This document shows, piece after piece, positions 1-6,726 of a stretch of 6,729 nt of DNA; the stretch's first letter is position 1; every line of letters starts with the position of its first letter. The translations under genes were made by a program, and so were the position numbers. This DNA is from an uncultured Ignavibacteria bacterium (lineage in GTDB: Bacteria > Bacteroidota > Ignavibacteria > Tepidaquicellales > Tepidaquicellaceae), in assembly GCA_937974175.1 (NCBI GenBank), contig CALJIG010000094.1, positions 1 to 6,729 of the forward strand, written 5' to 3'. The notes beneath the pieces are model-generated. The model was given only the letters and a program-made list of their open reading frames with translations, had not been told where the DNA came from and ran no database searches.

Positions 1-32
1 ATTTTTTAAATAAATTTATAATAAATTGTCGG

Positions 33-314
33 ATGAATCATTCCGGTATAGAATTTTGGAACTGTCAGGGAGTTCCCGTAATCTACAGAATAAATACCCC
101 TGATTATTATTTTCTATCTGCATGTGTCTCTTTTTTAAAAGACTCAATTGAGATATATCCTTTTCCTGAATTTTTCAAGAATGGGGATAAAATTACCTAT
201 GAAGAATTTAAGTTGTTGGTAAAAGAAACGTGGGAAAATCAGGATTTGGAATTCTCTGATGAAAAGCTTGATACTTTAATTGAGAGTAATAGTGAGTTCA
301 AATCAGAAGTCTAA
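33..314 (+). CDS. Small hypothetical protein, 93 aa
   Basis: I do not recognise this protein. It is 93 residues long, soluble-looking, with no signal peptide or membrane segment. An aromatic-rich N-terminal half (NTPDYYFLSACVSF around residues 22-35; YPFPEFF around 42-48) is followed by a strongly acidic, probably helical C-terminal half (ITYEEFKLLVKETWENQDLEF, then a Glu/Asp/Ser-rich tail). The amino-acid mix is protein-like, and it does not overlap another gene except at the stop codon. The ATG at 33 has no Shine-Dalgarno sequence. The frame stays open to the left edge of the window, so a longer protein starting upstream cannot be excluded, although bases 1-32 look like AT-rich intergenic DNA. 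It is convergent with the minus-strand methyltransferase: its TAA (312-314) overlaps that gene's stop (311-313). Confidence 0.55.
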   Translation: MNHSGIEFWNCQGVPVIYRINTPDYYFLSACVSFLKDSIEIYPFPEFFKNGDKITYEEFKLLVKETWENQDLEFSDEKLDTLIESNSEFKSEV

Positions 315-910
315 AATATTCTTATACCTGTAAAATAAAAGAAAAGAATAATTATCATTGTTATAAAGAACGACTGCAAAGTTCTCTTTTCCGATACAAA
401 GCCTGCCTTAAAATTTATTCCTAAGTTAGAATTGATTTCCGCCGGCACTCTGCCGAACGAAGGTATAAACCTGTTTACAGAATTATAATATTTTTCAAAC
501 ACACCCTTGAACTTGCCTCTAAGAAAATCTTCTTCACTCAATATAATGCAGTAGTACTGAAATAAAAAATATAACAAAGCAAAAATCTGTAAGTAGGGGA
601 ATAACGCATTGCTCATAACTCCCATACCAAGATAAATAAAAATATTGCCCCAGTATAACGGGTTACGGACAATACCGTACGGTCCCTGCGTTACAAGGTA
701 CGTTCCGCCAACGCCTGATGTCACGCGTGTTTCGCTTCCTGCATAAGATACTGCCCATAAGCGGATTGACTCGCCTGCGACGGCAATAAGTAAACCAATT
801 AGCACCGATGTTGTAGTCGGATTTATAAACAGCACCATCATCAATACCAATGGCAGAGGCGTGTAACTTCTGCATTTAAAAAAAATATTTCCTATTTTTC
901 TGTAATCCAT
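311..910 (-). CDS. Isoprenylcysteine carboxyl methyltransferase / PEMT-like integral membrane methyltransferase
   Basis: A 199-residue polytopic membrane protein. What is seen: hydrophobic segments at about residues 17-31, 34-55, 86-102, 103-125 and 178-195; a G-P-Y-G-I-V-R-N-P-L-Y motif at 76-86; a Glu pair at 126-127; and the ending RFIP at 147-150. The order GPYxxVRxP, then EE, then RFIP is the SAM-binding C-terminal signature of the ICMT/phospholipid methyltransferase superfamily. Members methylate lipids, prenylated cysteine or other small membrane substrates; the substrate here is unknown. The usual RHP motif reads RNP, which I believe also occurs in bacterial members. A last hydrophobic helix extends past the core domain. 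I chose the ATG at 908-910. The frame continues upstream to a TTG at 961, but those 17 codons (rich in Arg and Lys) would be read through the inverted repeat at 922-985 and are not family-like. No Shine-Dalgarno is visible. It is last in the minus-strand gene row and may have its own promoter. Confidence 0.85.
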   Translation of the reverse strand: MDYRKIGNIFFKCRSYTPLPLVLMMVLFINPTTTSVLIGLLIAVAGESIRLWAVSYAGSETRVTSGVGGTYLVTQGPYGIVRNPLYWGNIFIYLGMGVMSNALFPYLQIFALLYFLFQYYCIILSEEDFLRGKFKGVFEKYYNSVNRFIPSFGRVPAEINSNLGINFKAGFVSEKRTLQSFFITMIIILFFYFTGIRIF

Positions 911-921
911 AATTCTTAAAT

Positions 922-985
922 TGTAGAGACGCAATACTTTGCGTCTCCTCTGAAAAAACAAGACGCAAAGTATTGCGTCTCTACA
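922..985. repeat. Perfect 25-bp inverted repeat with nested palindromes (REP/MITE-like element)
   Basis: The left arm (922-946) and right arm (961-985) are exact reverse complements over 25 bp, separated by 14 nt (947-960). Each arm is also a hairpin by itself: GAGACGCAA at 926-934 pairs with TTGCGTCTC at 939-947 around TACT, and AGACGCAA at 961-968 pairs with TTGCGTCT at 973-980 around AGTA. So the DNA or RNA can fold either as one long stem or as two short ones. It lies 19 nt after the phosphatase stop and 11 nt before the methyltransferase ATG. Neither side has a U-tract placed as in an intrinsic terminator. GTAGAGACGC...GCGTCTCTAC palindromes are, from memory, dispersed repeats in several Bacteroidota and cyanobacterial genomes. 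That this copy is mobile or repeated in its own genome is inference. Confidence 0.93.
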
Positions 986-1004
986 TAATGCGTGGTTATC
1001 TATA

Positions 1005-1736
1005 TCACCCGCCTAAAAAAACATCTTTCCTTCTTACTTTTGCTTCCTGCCTGTGTTTTAATTTATTCTGCTCTTTCAGTTTATCTATCTTTTTCATCAC
1101 ATCTGAAAAATCTTTATACTCAAAATAAGTCAGATTATTTTTCCAGCAGTAAGAAGCTAATCGTTTCTTTGCAAAGAGAATATCCGCATAGTTGCTTACA
1201 CAGTAATCTGAAACTCCGTCTCCAATAAAAACTGAAATCTCATCTTCTAAGTCATTCGTGTTGTTGACCAAAACATTCCGCTTCGATACTCCGCAGTAAT
1301 TGCACGTTTCATCTCTGTGCGGAAACTCACATGATAATTTATTATCATCGCTCACAACTAACTTATTTGAAAAGAACTGAATGTCGATTTTCTCTTTATC
1401 TAAAATGTACTTTATGTAGTAATCCAGTCCTTCGCTTAAAATCGTAGCAGGATAGTTATTCTCACTGCACCAGTTTAAAAATTTTCTGAAGTAAGGGTCA
1501 AGACTTTCTTCATCGAGATATTTATTAAACTGCTCATAACTGAAATCCTCAACCAGATCCAATTCCTTTTTAATACATTCTCTCGCAGAGATTTTCAGAT
1601 CGATAAAATCATCTTCTATCTCTTTCAGCTTATCTTTGTCTTTGATGAATTTCCCTATGGAGTTCACCCATACGTCATTCATCGTTATCGTCCCGTCAAA
1701 ATCTATATAAAACTTCAGCTTGAAATCTTTACTCAA
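1005..1736 (-). CDS. MtnX-like HAD-superfamily phosphatase
   Basis: A 243-residue soluble HAD phosphatase. All four HAD motifs are visible. Motif I is FYIDFDGTIT, with nucleophile D12 and acid/base D14. Motif II is TILSEG, with S101. Motif III is K152 in SKRNVL. Motif IV is IGDGVSDYCVSNYADILFAKK, with D173 and D177. The motif IV context and the following ASYCWKNNLTYFEYKDF resemble MtnX, the 2-hydroxy-3-keto-5-methylthiopentenyl-1-phosphate phosphatase of methionine salvage. A CNYC pair (145-148) sits before motif III. No other mtn gene is in the window, so the substrate is uncertain; a phosphoserine-phosphatase-like role is the main alternative. The C-terminal 23 residues are Lys/Arg-rich. 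The start is TTG (1734-1736): an in-frame TAA, the stop of the peptidase gene, lies one codon upstream, and the next Met (residue 20) is beyond motif I. The 3-nt gap suggests co-transcription and translational coupling. Confidence 0.82.
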   Translation of the reverse strand: MSKDFKLKFYIDFDGTITMNDVWVNSIGKFIKDKDKLKEIEDDFIDLKISARECIKKELDLVEDFSYEQFNKYLDEESLDPYFRKFLNWCSENNYPATILSEGLDYYIKYILDKEKIDIQFFSNKLVVSDDNKLSCEFPHRDETCNYCGVSKRNVLVNNTNDLEDEISVFIGDGVSDYCVSNYADILFAKKRLASYCWKNNLTYFEYKDFSDVMKKIDKLKEQNKLKHRQEAKVRRKDVFLGG

Positions 1737-1739
1737 TGG

Positions 1740-2804
1740 TTAGATCTTAAAATTAAAATCTTCTTTCTTCTTATCGAACTCCAGTATAATATCAGTAAGC
1801 AAATCAACACAAATATCCACATCATCTAAATTCAAAACTTCATTGGAAGAATGCAGATATCTCGTAGGGATTTCCATTCCGCCCACTGGTATACCGCTTC
1901 TTACTTTTGCAATTGCATCGGAGTCAGTCCCGAATCTTCCGTTCTCAACGTCTATCTGATATTTATAATTTTTATCTTTCGCAACCTGTATCATTCTCTC
2001 ACATACAAAATTATTTGTCACAACTCCTCTTCTTATCACAGGACCGTTGCCCAGCTTTATATCACCAAACTGTTCCTTCATTACATCGGGCACATCAGTG
2101 GAAGGCATTACGTCAAGAGCTATACCAAGCGTAGGCTTCAAATGATACGCAGCATTTCCTGCGCCCCATACACCTGTCTCTTCCTGAACCGATGAAACTC
2201 CATAAACTTTTGTACTGAATTTTTCCTTCGAAAGTTTTCGCATCACCTCAGCGACAATATAAATTCCTATTCTGTTATCGAAGCATCTTGCAGCAGCATA
2301 ATTGTTCAGCATATCGCTGTAATCATTTCCGAATACAACAGGGTCGCCAACGGTCACATACTTCGTGGCCTCTTCTTTATTCTTCGCGCCGATATCAATA
2401 TACACTTCATGCATCTTCGGCATTTTTCTATTGTGTCCGTCTTCCTGGTGTAAAGATTTCTGCCCGAAGATTCCTTCGACTATACCATTGCTTGTAAGTA
2501 TGCGTGCTTTATGTGCGGATAAAACTGACTGGTCAACTCCGCCGACTCTCTGAAAATAAATATAACCTTCATCACTGATGTAATTTACAATCAGACCGAT
2601 TTCATCGGCATGGCCGACAATCATTATAGAAAAATCTGCATCGGGATTTAACGTTGCAGTTAAGTTACCATGCGGGTCGTTTGAAATAGTTTTGCAAAAC
2701 TTTGATACTTCTTCTTTCCATATCTTCTGTACTTTTATTTCATGGCCTGAGGGTCCAAGCTCATTTATCAGGGAGATTAAGAAATCTTTTTGAAATTTTT
2801 CCAT
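1740..2804 (-). CDS. M42-family metallo-aminopeptidase (glutamyl aminopeptidase / endoglucanase M-like)
   Basis: A 354-residue cytoplasmic protein with the full M42 layout and normal family length. The family removes N-terminal residues from peptides using two metal ions, usually as large tetrahedral (TET) dodecamers; substrate preference cannot be read from the sequence. The metal and catalytic residues are in place: H65 with D67 in GHADEIG, bridging D176 in CFDNRIG, catalytic E208 and ligand E209 in SSVQEETG, D231 in ALDVMP, and H318 in RYLHSSNE. The N-terminal LGPSGHE (residues 16-22) is also typical. An inserted PDZ-like domain is expected between about residues 75 and 165. The ATG at 2802-2804 is directly preceded by an in-frame TAA, so no upstream extension is possible; no Shine-Dalgarno is visible. 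The gene follows smc by 49 nt and precedes the phosphatase by 3 nt. Endoglucanase annotations for this family are historical and probably wrong here. Confidence 0.94.
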   Translation of the reverse strand: MEKFQKDFLISLINELGPSGHEIKVQKIWKEEVSKFCKTISNDPHGNLTATLNPDADFSIMIVGHADEIGLIVNYISDEGYIYFQRVGGVDQSVLSAHKARILTSNGIVEGIFGQKSLHQEDGHNRKMPKMHEVYIDIGAKNKEEATKYVTVGDPVVFGNDYSDMLNNYAAARCFDNRIGIYIVAEVMRKLSKEKFSTKVYGVSSVQEETGVWGAGNAAYHLKPTLGIALDVMPSTDVPDVMKEQFGDIKLGNGPVIRRGVVTNNFVCERMIQVAKDKNYKYQIDVENGRFGTDSDAIAKVRSGIPVGGMEIPTRYLHSSNEVLNLDDVDICVDLLTDIILEFDKKKEDFNFKI

Positions 2805-2853
2805 TTAAATTTATTGTTGTCGCTGGGGTTTATAATTTATATAATAAAAAAAA
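2805..2853 (-). other. AT-rich spacer between smc and the peptidase gene
   Basis: A 49-nt gap. On the coding strand it begins with eight T residues directly after the smc stop (2846-2853), then an AT-rich stretch, a short GC patch (CCCCAGCG) and an A-rich leader before the peptidase ATG. The T-run has no GC-rich stem in front of it, so it does not look like an intrinsic terminator. The TATTAT and TATAAA stretches could serve in a weak internal promoter, but no matching upstream element sits at the right distance. Read-through from smc is the simplest view. Confidence 0.4.
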
Positions 2854-5800
2854 TTAATCTTTAAATCTTGTTTCAACAATTGTGGTTACACCGGGCTCCT
2901 GCATAGTTACGCCGTAAAGTCTGTCTACAGTTTCCATTGTTCTTTCGTTGTGTGTTATAAGTATGAACTGAGTGTTATCCGAAAATCTTCTAATCATATC
3001 GTTGAACCTTCCAAGGTTTGCAACGTCAAGCGGAGCATCAACTTCATCCAGAATACAGAAAGGCGAAGGCTTCACCAGATAAATTGCAAACAGCAGCGCA
3101 ATAGCTGTAAGAGTTTTTTCTCCCCCTGAAAGAAGCTCGATAGATGTCGGTCTCTTTCCTCTCGGCTTTGCAGTGATTTCAATTTTTGCCTCAAGCGGGT
3201 CATCATCCATCTTTCCGTCTTCATCCTGCTCGAACATCATTTTCAGATCTGCTTCATCACCTTCGGAGAAAAGCTGCTTGAAAATATTTATAAAGTTCTC
3301 TCTTATCTTATTGAATGTATTTAAAAATCTTTCGCGCGCTTCTTTATTTATTTTATCTATTGTCTTTCGGATATCTTTTTCAGATTCCAATAAATCATCT
3401 CTTTGCTTTATAAGCTCTTCAAGTTCTTTTCTGTCGTTCTCAAAATCTGCGAAGAGCATTTCCTGATAACCGCCAAGACGTTTTAGTCTCTCCGATAACT
3501 CATCAACTCTTCTTCTGGAATCATATAAATTAAAATCTTCACCCGGATCAAATCGTCTTACTTCCTGTATAACTTCCTGCTTTGTTTCTACAGTTGCATC
3601 GGGAATTTCAGTTACTGAAGTTGACTCTTCGTAGTGTTCAGGTTCGGTTTGTGTTTCATCTTCAGTTGTTTCTACGGATTCATCAGGACTTTGTTCAGCA
3701 GTAATCTGCTCTATCTCTTCAGCAATTACTTCTGAAATTTTTTCCTCTATTTTGTCTTCGGTCTTTTCTTCTATTTGCTCCGGGATCTTTTCTTCAATAA
3801 CTGCATCTTTTTTCTCTTCCTCGCCGTAATAATCTTCAACTCGTATCTCATATTTTTTTCTGATGAAGTCAACAATCTGCTCTGCGCGGACCTGATTTTC
3901 TCTTATCTTCACCTGCGCATCTACAAGTCCCTGTGATATTCTGTCAAAATCTATTCTCTTCTGTCTTTGCTCAAGATCGATTTTATATCGCTCCGCTTCT
4001 TTGCCTTCGTATGCAGCTTTTACTTCATTGTATGAACGGGTAAGTATTTTTTCTTCTTCTTTGTATTCATTCAGCTGTGATGCATTGCTGTCAATCTTTG
4101 CCTTTATATCTTCAATCTGTTTTTCATTCAGCGCAAGTGTTTCGTTGTTCTTTGCTAATTGTCTTCTTGAACTTTCAAGAGTGTTACTCATTCTCTTAAA
4201 ATGCTCTTCTTCATTCTTTAATTCATTGCGCAACTTTGTAACCTCAACGTTGAATGAGTTGTAATCTACGGAGCATTTTGAATACTCCTGTTCAACTTCA
4301 TTAAACTCATCTGTTAAAAACGACAACTGTTTCTCTGCATTGTTCTGCTCTGCTTCAGCATCGGCGACTTCTTTTATTAAAATATCAACTGAGGCAAGAA
4401 GCGCTTTATTTATTTCAGATACCTTCTCGTAGCCAGCTTCATTTTCAGTGTACTGCTTATTAAGTATTTCTCTTTTGTTGTCTATCTTTTGTATTTCAAG
4501 CTCAAGGTCATCGCATATTTTTCTAAGCTCATCGACAACTCTTTTATAGACTTTAAGGTCTATTTCAGAGTTATGAATCGTCAGCTGTTCAAGATCTTTC
4601 AAATCGCTTTCGACTTCTATATTATACTCTTTGTACTCATCGTCTAACTTTTGTATCTGCTTCTCTCTGCCGAGCTTTAGACCTTCTTTATTCGTTTCAC
4701 TTCCCGAGCGTATAAATCCTTCAGTGAAAATGTCACCGTCAAGAGTTATGAACTTATAATAATTTCCTTTTGATAAACGCTTTGCAGTTTCAACAGTATC
4801 TACAATTACAAACTCATCAAGAATGTATTTCATTAAGATGAGATACTCATCTTTTTTGCTCTTCACAAATTTATCTGCAATTCCGTAAACACCTTTTTCT
4901 CCTATAAAATCCGGAGTGTACTCTTCAAAGAAAAAATTCTGCTGATAAGATTCTAAAAGCTTATCATTTAAAATGAATGTTACTTTCCCCTTTTTGCTTT
5001 CTTCAAGCGAGCGGAGAATGGCATCCATATCATTCGAGTCATTCGCAATCACATAATTCGAAACTTCACCAAGAGCAGTCTCAATTGCAATCTTAAATTT
5101 ATCTTCTACATCGATAGCATCAACAATCGTTGTAAGGTTCTTTATTCCTTTATCTTTTATAAGGTATTTTATTCCTTCAGAGTAATCATCAAACGAATCG
5201 ATTAAGTTTTTCAGAGCATCGGCTTTCGCTTTTATATTCTGAAGCTCAATTCTTTTTTCATTAACTTTCTTTTCCTTCTCGGAAATCTTTGCTGTTAAAT
5301 TGGTCTTCTCGTTTTCTTTATCGCGTAAAGTATTTTCTGCAACTCTTAGTTTTTCAAGATTCGGCTTTAACTCGTCTTCAAGAGTGTTCTTCTTTACCTG
5401 AAGTTCATCAAGCTGCATTAAGCTATCCTTATTGCCGGATGAAAGTTTTTCAAGCTGATTTAAGTTTGCATCATAGCTCGATTTATTTTTTTCATAAGAA
5501 ATCTTTTTCGTATTCACAAGTTTATTTATATCTTTCATCTTCGAACCGAATCCTACCAGTTCATTCTTCTTTTCCGTAATAACTTTTATCGTTTCATCAA
5601 CTTTAACTTTTTTCTCCTTAAGAGAGTCTTCCGACATTATTAAAGTATTCTGGAGCACCTTTGTTTTTTTCTCAAGCTCTTCGTGGGTGGAAGTATTCCT
5701 TTCTATCTGCGCTTCAAGCCTGTCATTATCTTCGGTAATTCTGTTTATATCTGTTGTAAGATTTTTACTCTTTTCAGTATTAACAAGATTTTCTCTTTCA

Positions 5801-6699
5801 ATAAAATTTATCTGCTCTCGAACATTTTGCAAATCGTTATTATAATTCGCAAGCTGTGTATCTATTTCTTTTAGTTCATTGCGCAGGTTATCAAGTATAG
5901 TATCATTTTGCTTAAGCTCAACTTCTATCTGATTTTTTAAATCAATATTACTGCCTTCGTTCTCTTTAATATTTTCAATCTCAGCCATGAGATTGTCATA
6001 ATCAACTTTGTAAACTTTTAACTCTAATACTCTCAGCTCTTCTGATACATTCTTAGCCTCTTCATTTCTTTTTAATTGTCTTTCAAGTGCGTTAACGGTT
6101 CTTTGCTTCTCACGGATAATATCATTTACTCTGTTAAGAGTTTCCTTAACTGATTCTAATCTGTTATAGGTTAAATCGCGGTTATGTTTATACGAAACAA
6201 TCCCCGAAGCCTCTTCAAATAGTTTTCTTCTTTCATTTTTTACATTGGAAAGAATCGTTTCAACCATCTTAAGCTCGATAACACTATATGCATCAGGACC
6301 GATACCTGTATCGGCAAATAATTCTTTAATATCCTTTAATCTGACCTGTGTACCATTGAGAAAATATTCAGTCTCACCCGAGCGGAAGAACCTTCTTGCA
6401 ATCTGAACTTCACTGTACTCAGTAGGGAGCAGACCTTTATTATTCTGAATTGTAAGAGCAACCTCGGCAACACTCAGCGGCTTGCGGAAACGCGTACCAT
6501 TGAATACAACGTCTTCGCGCTTCTGGCTTCGCAAAGCTTTATCGCCCTGCTCGCCAAGCACCCATCGCATAGCATCAACGATGTTAGATTTACCCGAGCC
6601 GTTCGGTCCCACCACAGCGGAAACGCCCGAATCGAATTCTATCGTTGTCTTATCTGCAAAAGATTTAAAGCCGAATATTTCGAGTTTACTTAAATACAA
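2854..6699 (-). CDS. smc: Chromosome segregation ATPase SMC
   Basis: A complete 1281-residue SMC, the coiled-coil ATPase that dimerises and, with ScpA and ScpB, forms the bacterial condensin that loads near the origin and extrudes DNA loops. The N-terminal head has Walker A GPNGSGKS (31-38), R57 as likely R-loop residue, and FEEASGIVSYK (161-171). Long coiled coils span about 171-495 and 672-950. The hinge is at about 497-667 (IAIETALG, KGKVTF, TLDGD). The C-terminal head has the signature LSGGE (1190-1194), Walker B CILDEVDAPLD (D1218, E1219) and H-loop H1250. Oddities: an acidic insert at about 958-1049, which accounts for the length above the usual 1,170-1,190; L143 at the place of the Q-loop Gln; and changed hinge glycines. 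The start is TTG (6697-6699), immediately after an in-frame TAA. It gives the family N-terminus MYLSKLEIFGFKSFA exactly. No scpA or scpB gene is in the window. Confidence 0.98.
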   Translation of the reverse strand: MYLSKLEIFGFKSFADKTTIEFDSGVSAVVGPNGSGKSNIVDAMRWVLGEQGDKALRSQKREDVVFNGTRFRKPLSVAEVALTIQNNKGLLPTEYSEVQIARRFFRSGETEYFLNGTQVRLKDIKELFADTGIGPDAYSVIELKMVETILSNVKNERRKLFEEASGIVSYKHNRDLTYNRLESVKETLNRVNDIIREKQRTVNALERQLKRNEEAKNVSEELRVLELKVYKVDYDNLMAEIENIKENEGSNIDLKNQIEVELKQNDTILDNLRNELKEIDTQLANYNNDLQNVREQINFIERENLVNTEKSKNLTTDINRITEDNDRLEAQIERNTSTHEELEKKTKVLQNTLIMSEDSLKEKKVKVDETIKVITEKKNELVGFGSKMKDINKLVNTKKISYEKNKSSYDANLNQLEKLSSGNKDSLMQLDELQVKKNTLEDELKPNLEKLRVAENTLRDKENEKTNLTAKISEKEKKVNEKRIELQNIKAKADALKNLIDSFDDYSEGIKYLIKDKGIKNLTTIVDAIDVEDKFKIAIETALGEVSNYVIANDSNDMDAILRSLEESKKGKVTFILNDKLLESYQQNFFFEEYTPDFIGEKGVYGIADKFVKSKKDEYLILMKYILDEFVIVDTVETAKRLSKGNYYKFITLDGDIFTEGFIRSGSETNKEGLKLGREKQIQKLDDEYKEYNIEVESDLKDLEQLTIHNSEIDLKVYKRVVDELRKICDDLELEIQKIDNKREILNKQYTENEAGYEKVSEINKALLASVDILIKEVADAEAEQNNAEKQLSFLTDEFNEVEQEYSKCSVDYNSFNVEVTKLRNELKNEEEHFKRMSNTLESSRRQLAKNNETLALNEKQIEDIKAKIDSNASQLNEYKEEEKILTRSYNEVKAAYEGKEAERYKIDLEQRQKRIDFDRISQGLVDAQVKIRENQVRAEQIVDFIRKKYEIRVEDYYGEEEKKDAVIEEKIPEQIEEKTEDKIEEKISEVIAEEIEQITAEQSPDESVETTEDETQTEPEHYEESTSVTEIPDATVETKQEVIQEVRRFDPGEDFNLYDSRRRVDELSERLKRLGGYQEMLFADFENDRKELEELIKQRDDLLESEKDIRKTIDKINKEARERFLNTFNKIRENFINIFKQLFSEGDEADLKMMFEQDEDGKMDDDPLEAKIEITAKPRGKRPTSIELLSGGEKTLTAIALLFAIYLVKPSPFCILDEVDAPLDVANLGRFNDMIRRFSDNTQFILITHNERTMETVDRLYGVTMQEPGVTTIVETRFKD
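3703..3798 (-). repeat. Four degenerate 24-nt / 8-residue repeats inside smc
   Basis: Residues 968-999 of SMC read as four consecutive octads: IEEKIPEQ, IEEKTEDK, IEEKISEV and IAEEIEQI. IEEK recurs at exactly 8-residue spacing three times; the fourth unit is weaker. At DNA level the units are diverged (ATTGAAGAAAAG, ATAGAAGAAAAG, ATAGAGGAAAAA and a more distant fourth), so this is an old tandem expansion and not a fresh one. It forms the first part of the acidic insert in the C-terminal arm. Confidence 0.8.
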
Positions 6700-6704
6700 T
6701 TATA

Positions 6705-6726
6705 TATAGAAAAAATATAGAAAAAA
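6705..6726. repeat. Two tandem 11-bp units with A-tracts upstream of smc
   Basis: TATAGAAAAAA occurs twice in a row (6705-6715 and 6716-6726), just upstream of the smc TTG. On the smc coding strand this reads as two TTTTTTCTATA units. Two A6 tracts 11 bp apart are close to one helical turn, which favours mild intrinsic bending. The region probably belongs to the smc leader or promoter, but the window ends at 6729, so no complete promoter can be assigned. Confidence 0.5.

Noticed and set aside
17..22. TATAAT as promoter of the small plus-strand gene
   Set aside because: It would leave a leader of only a few bases, and the possible -35 region falls outside the window; in DNA this AT-rich the match is weak evidence.
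911..961. Upstream TTG (959-961) as the start of the membrane methyltransferase
   Set aside because: The extra 17 codons lie almost wholly in the inverted repeat and encode a basic peptide with no family resemblance; the ATG at 908-910 gives a normal N-terminus.
922..985. Inverted repeat as an intrinsic terminator for the phosphatase gene
   Set aside because: No run of T follows the stem on the minus strand (the next bases are AATTTAAGAA), and the only T6 lies in the loop. It may still pause polymerase, but it is not a standard terminator.
992..1228. Plus-strand 78-codon reading frame with a hydrophobic stretch
   Set aside because: It is the antisense of the phosphatase C-terminal half, which has clear HAD motifs on the other strand; its hydrophobicity comes from reverse-reading Lys/Glu codons.
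2846..2853. T8 run after the smc stop as a terminator
   Set aside because: The preceding bases give only a weak 5-bp AT-rich stem (TTGTT/AACAA), not a GC-rich hairpin.
3173..3466. Plus-strand Ser/Phe-rich reading frame inside smc, and similar ones at 4001-4264 and 5289-5579
   Set aside because: They are antisense to Glu/Lys-rich coiled coil or head coding sequence, which gives runs of Ser, Phe and Leu; there is no independent sign of coding.
6699..6704. TATAAT on the smc strand as a -10 element
   Set aside because: It overlaps the first base of the TTG start codon, so transcription would begin inside the coding region; the surrounding DNA is simple AT repeat.
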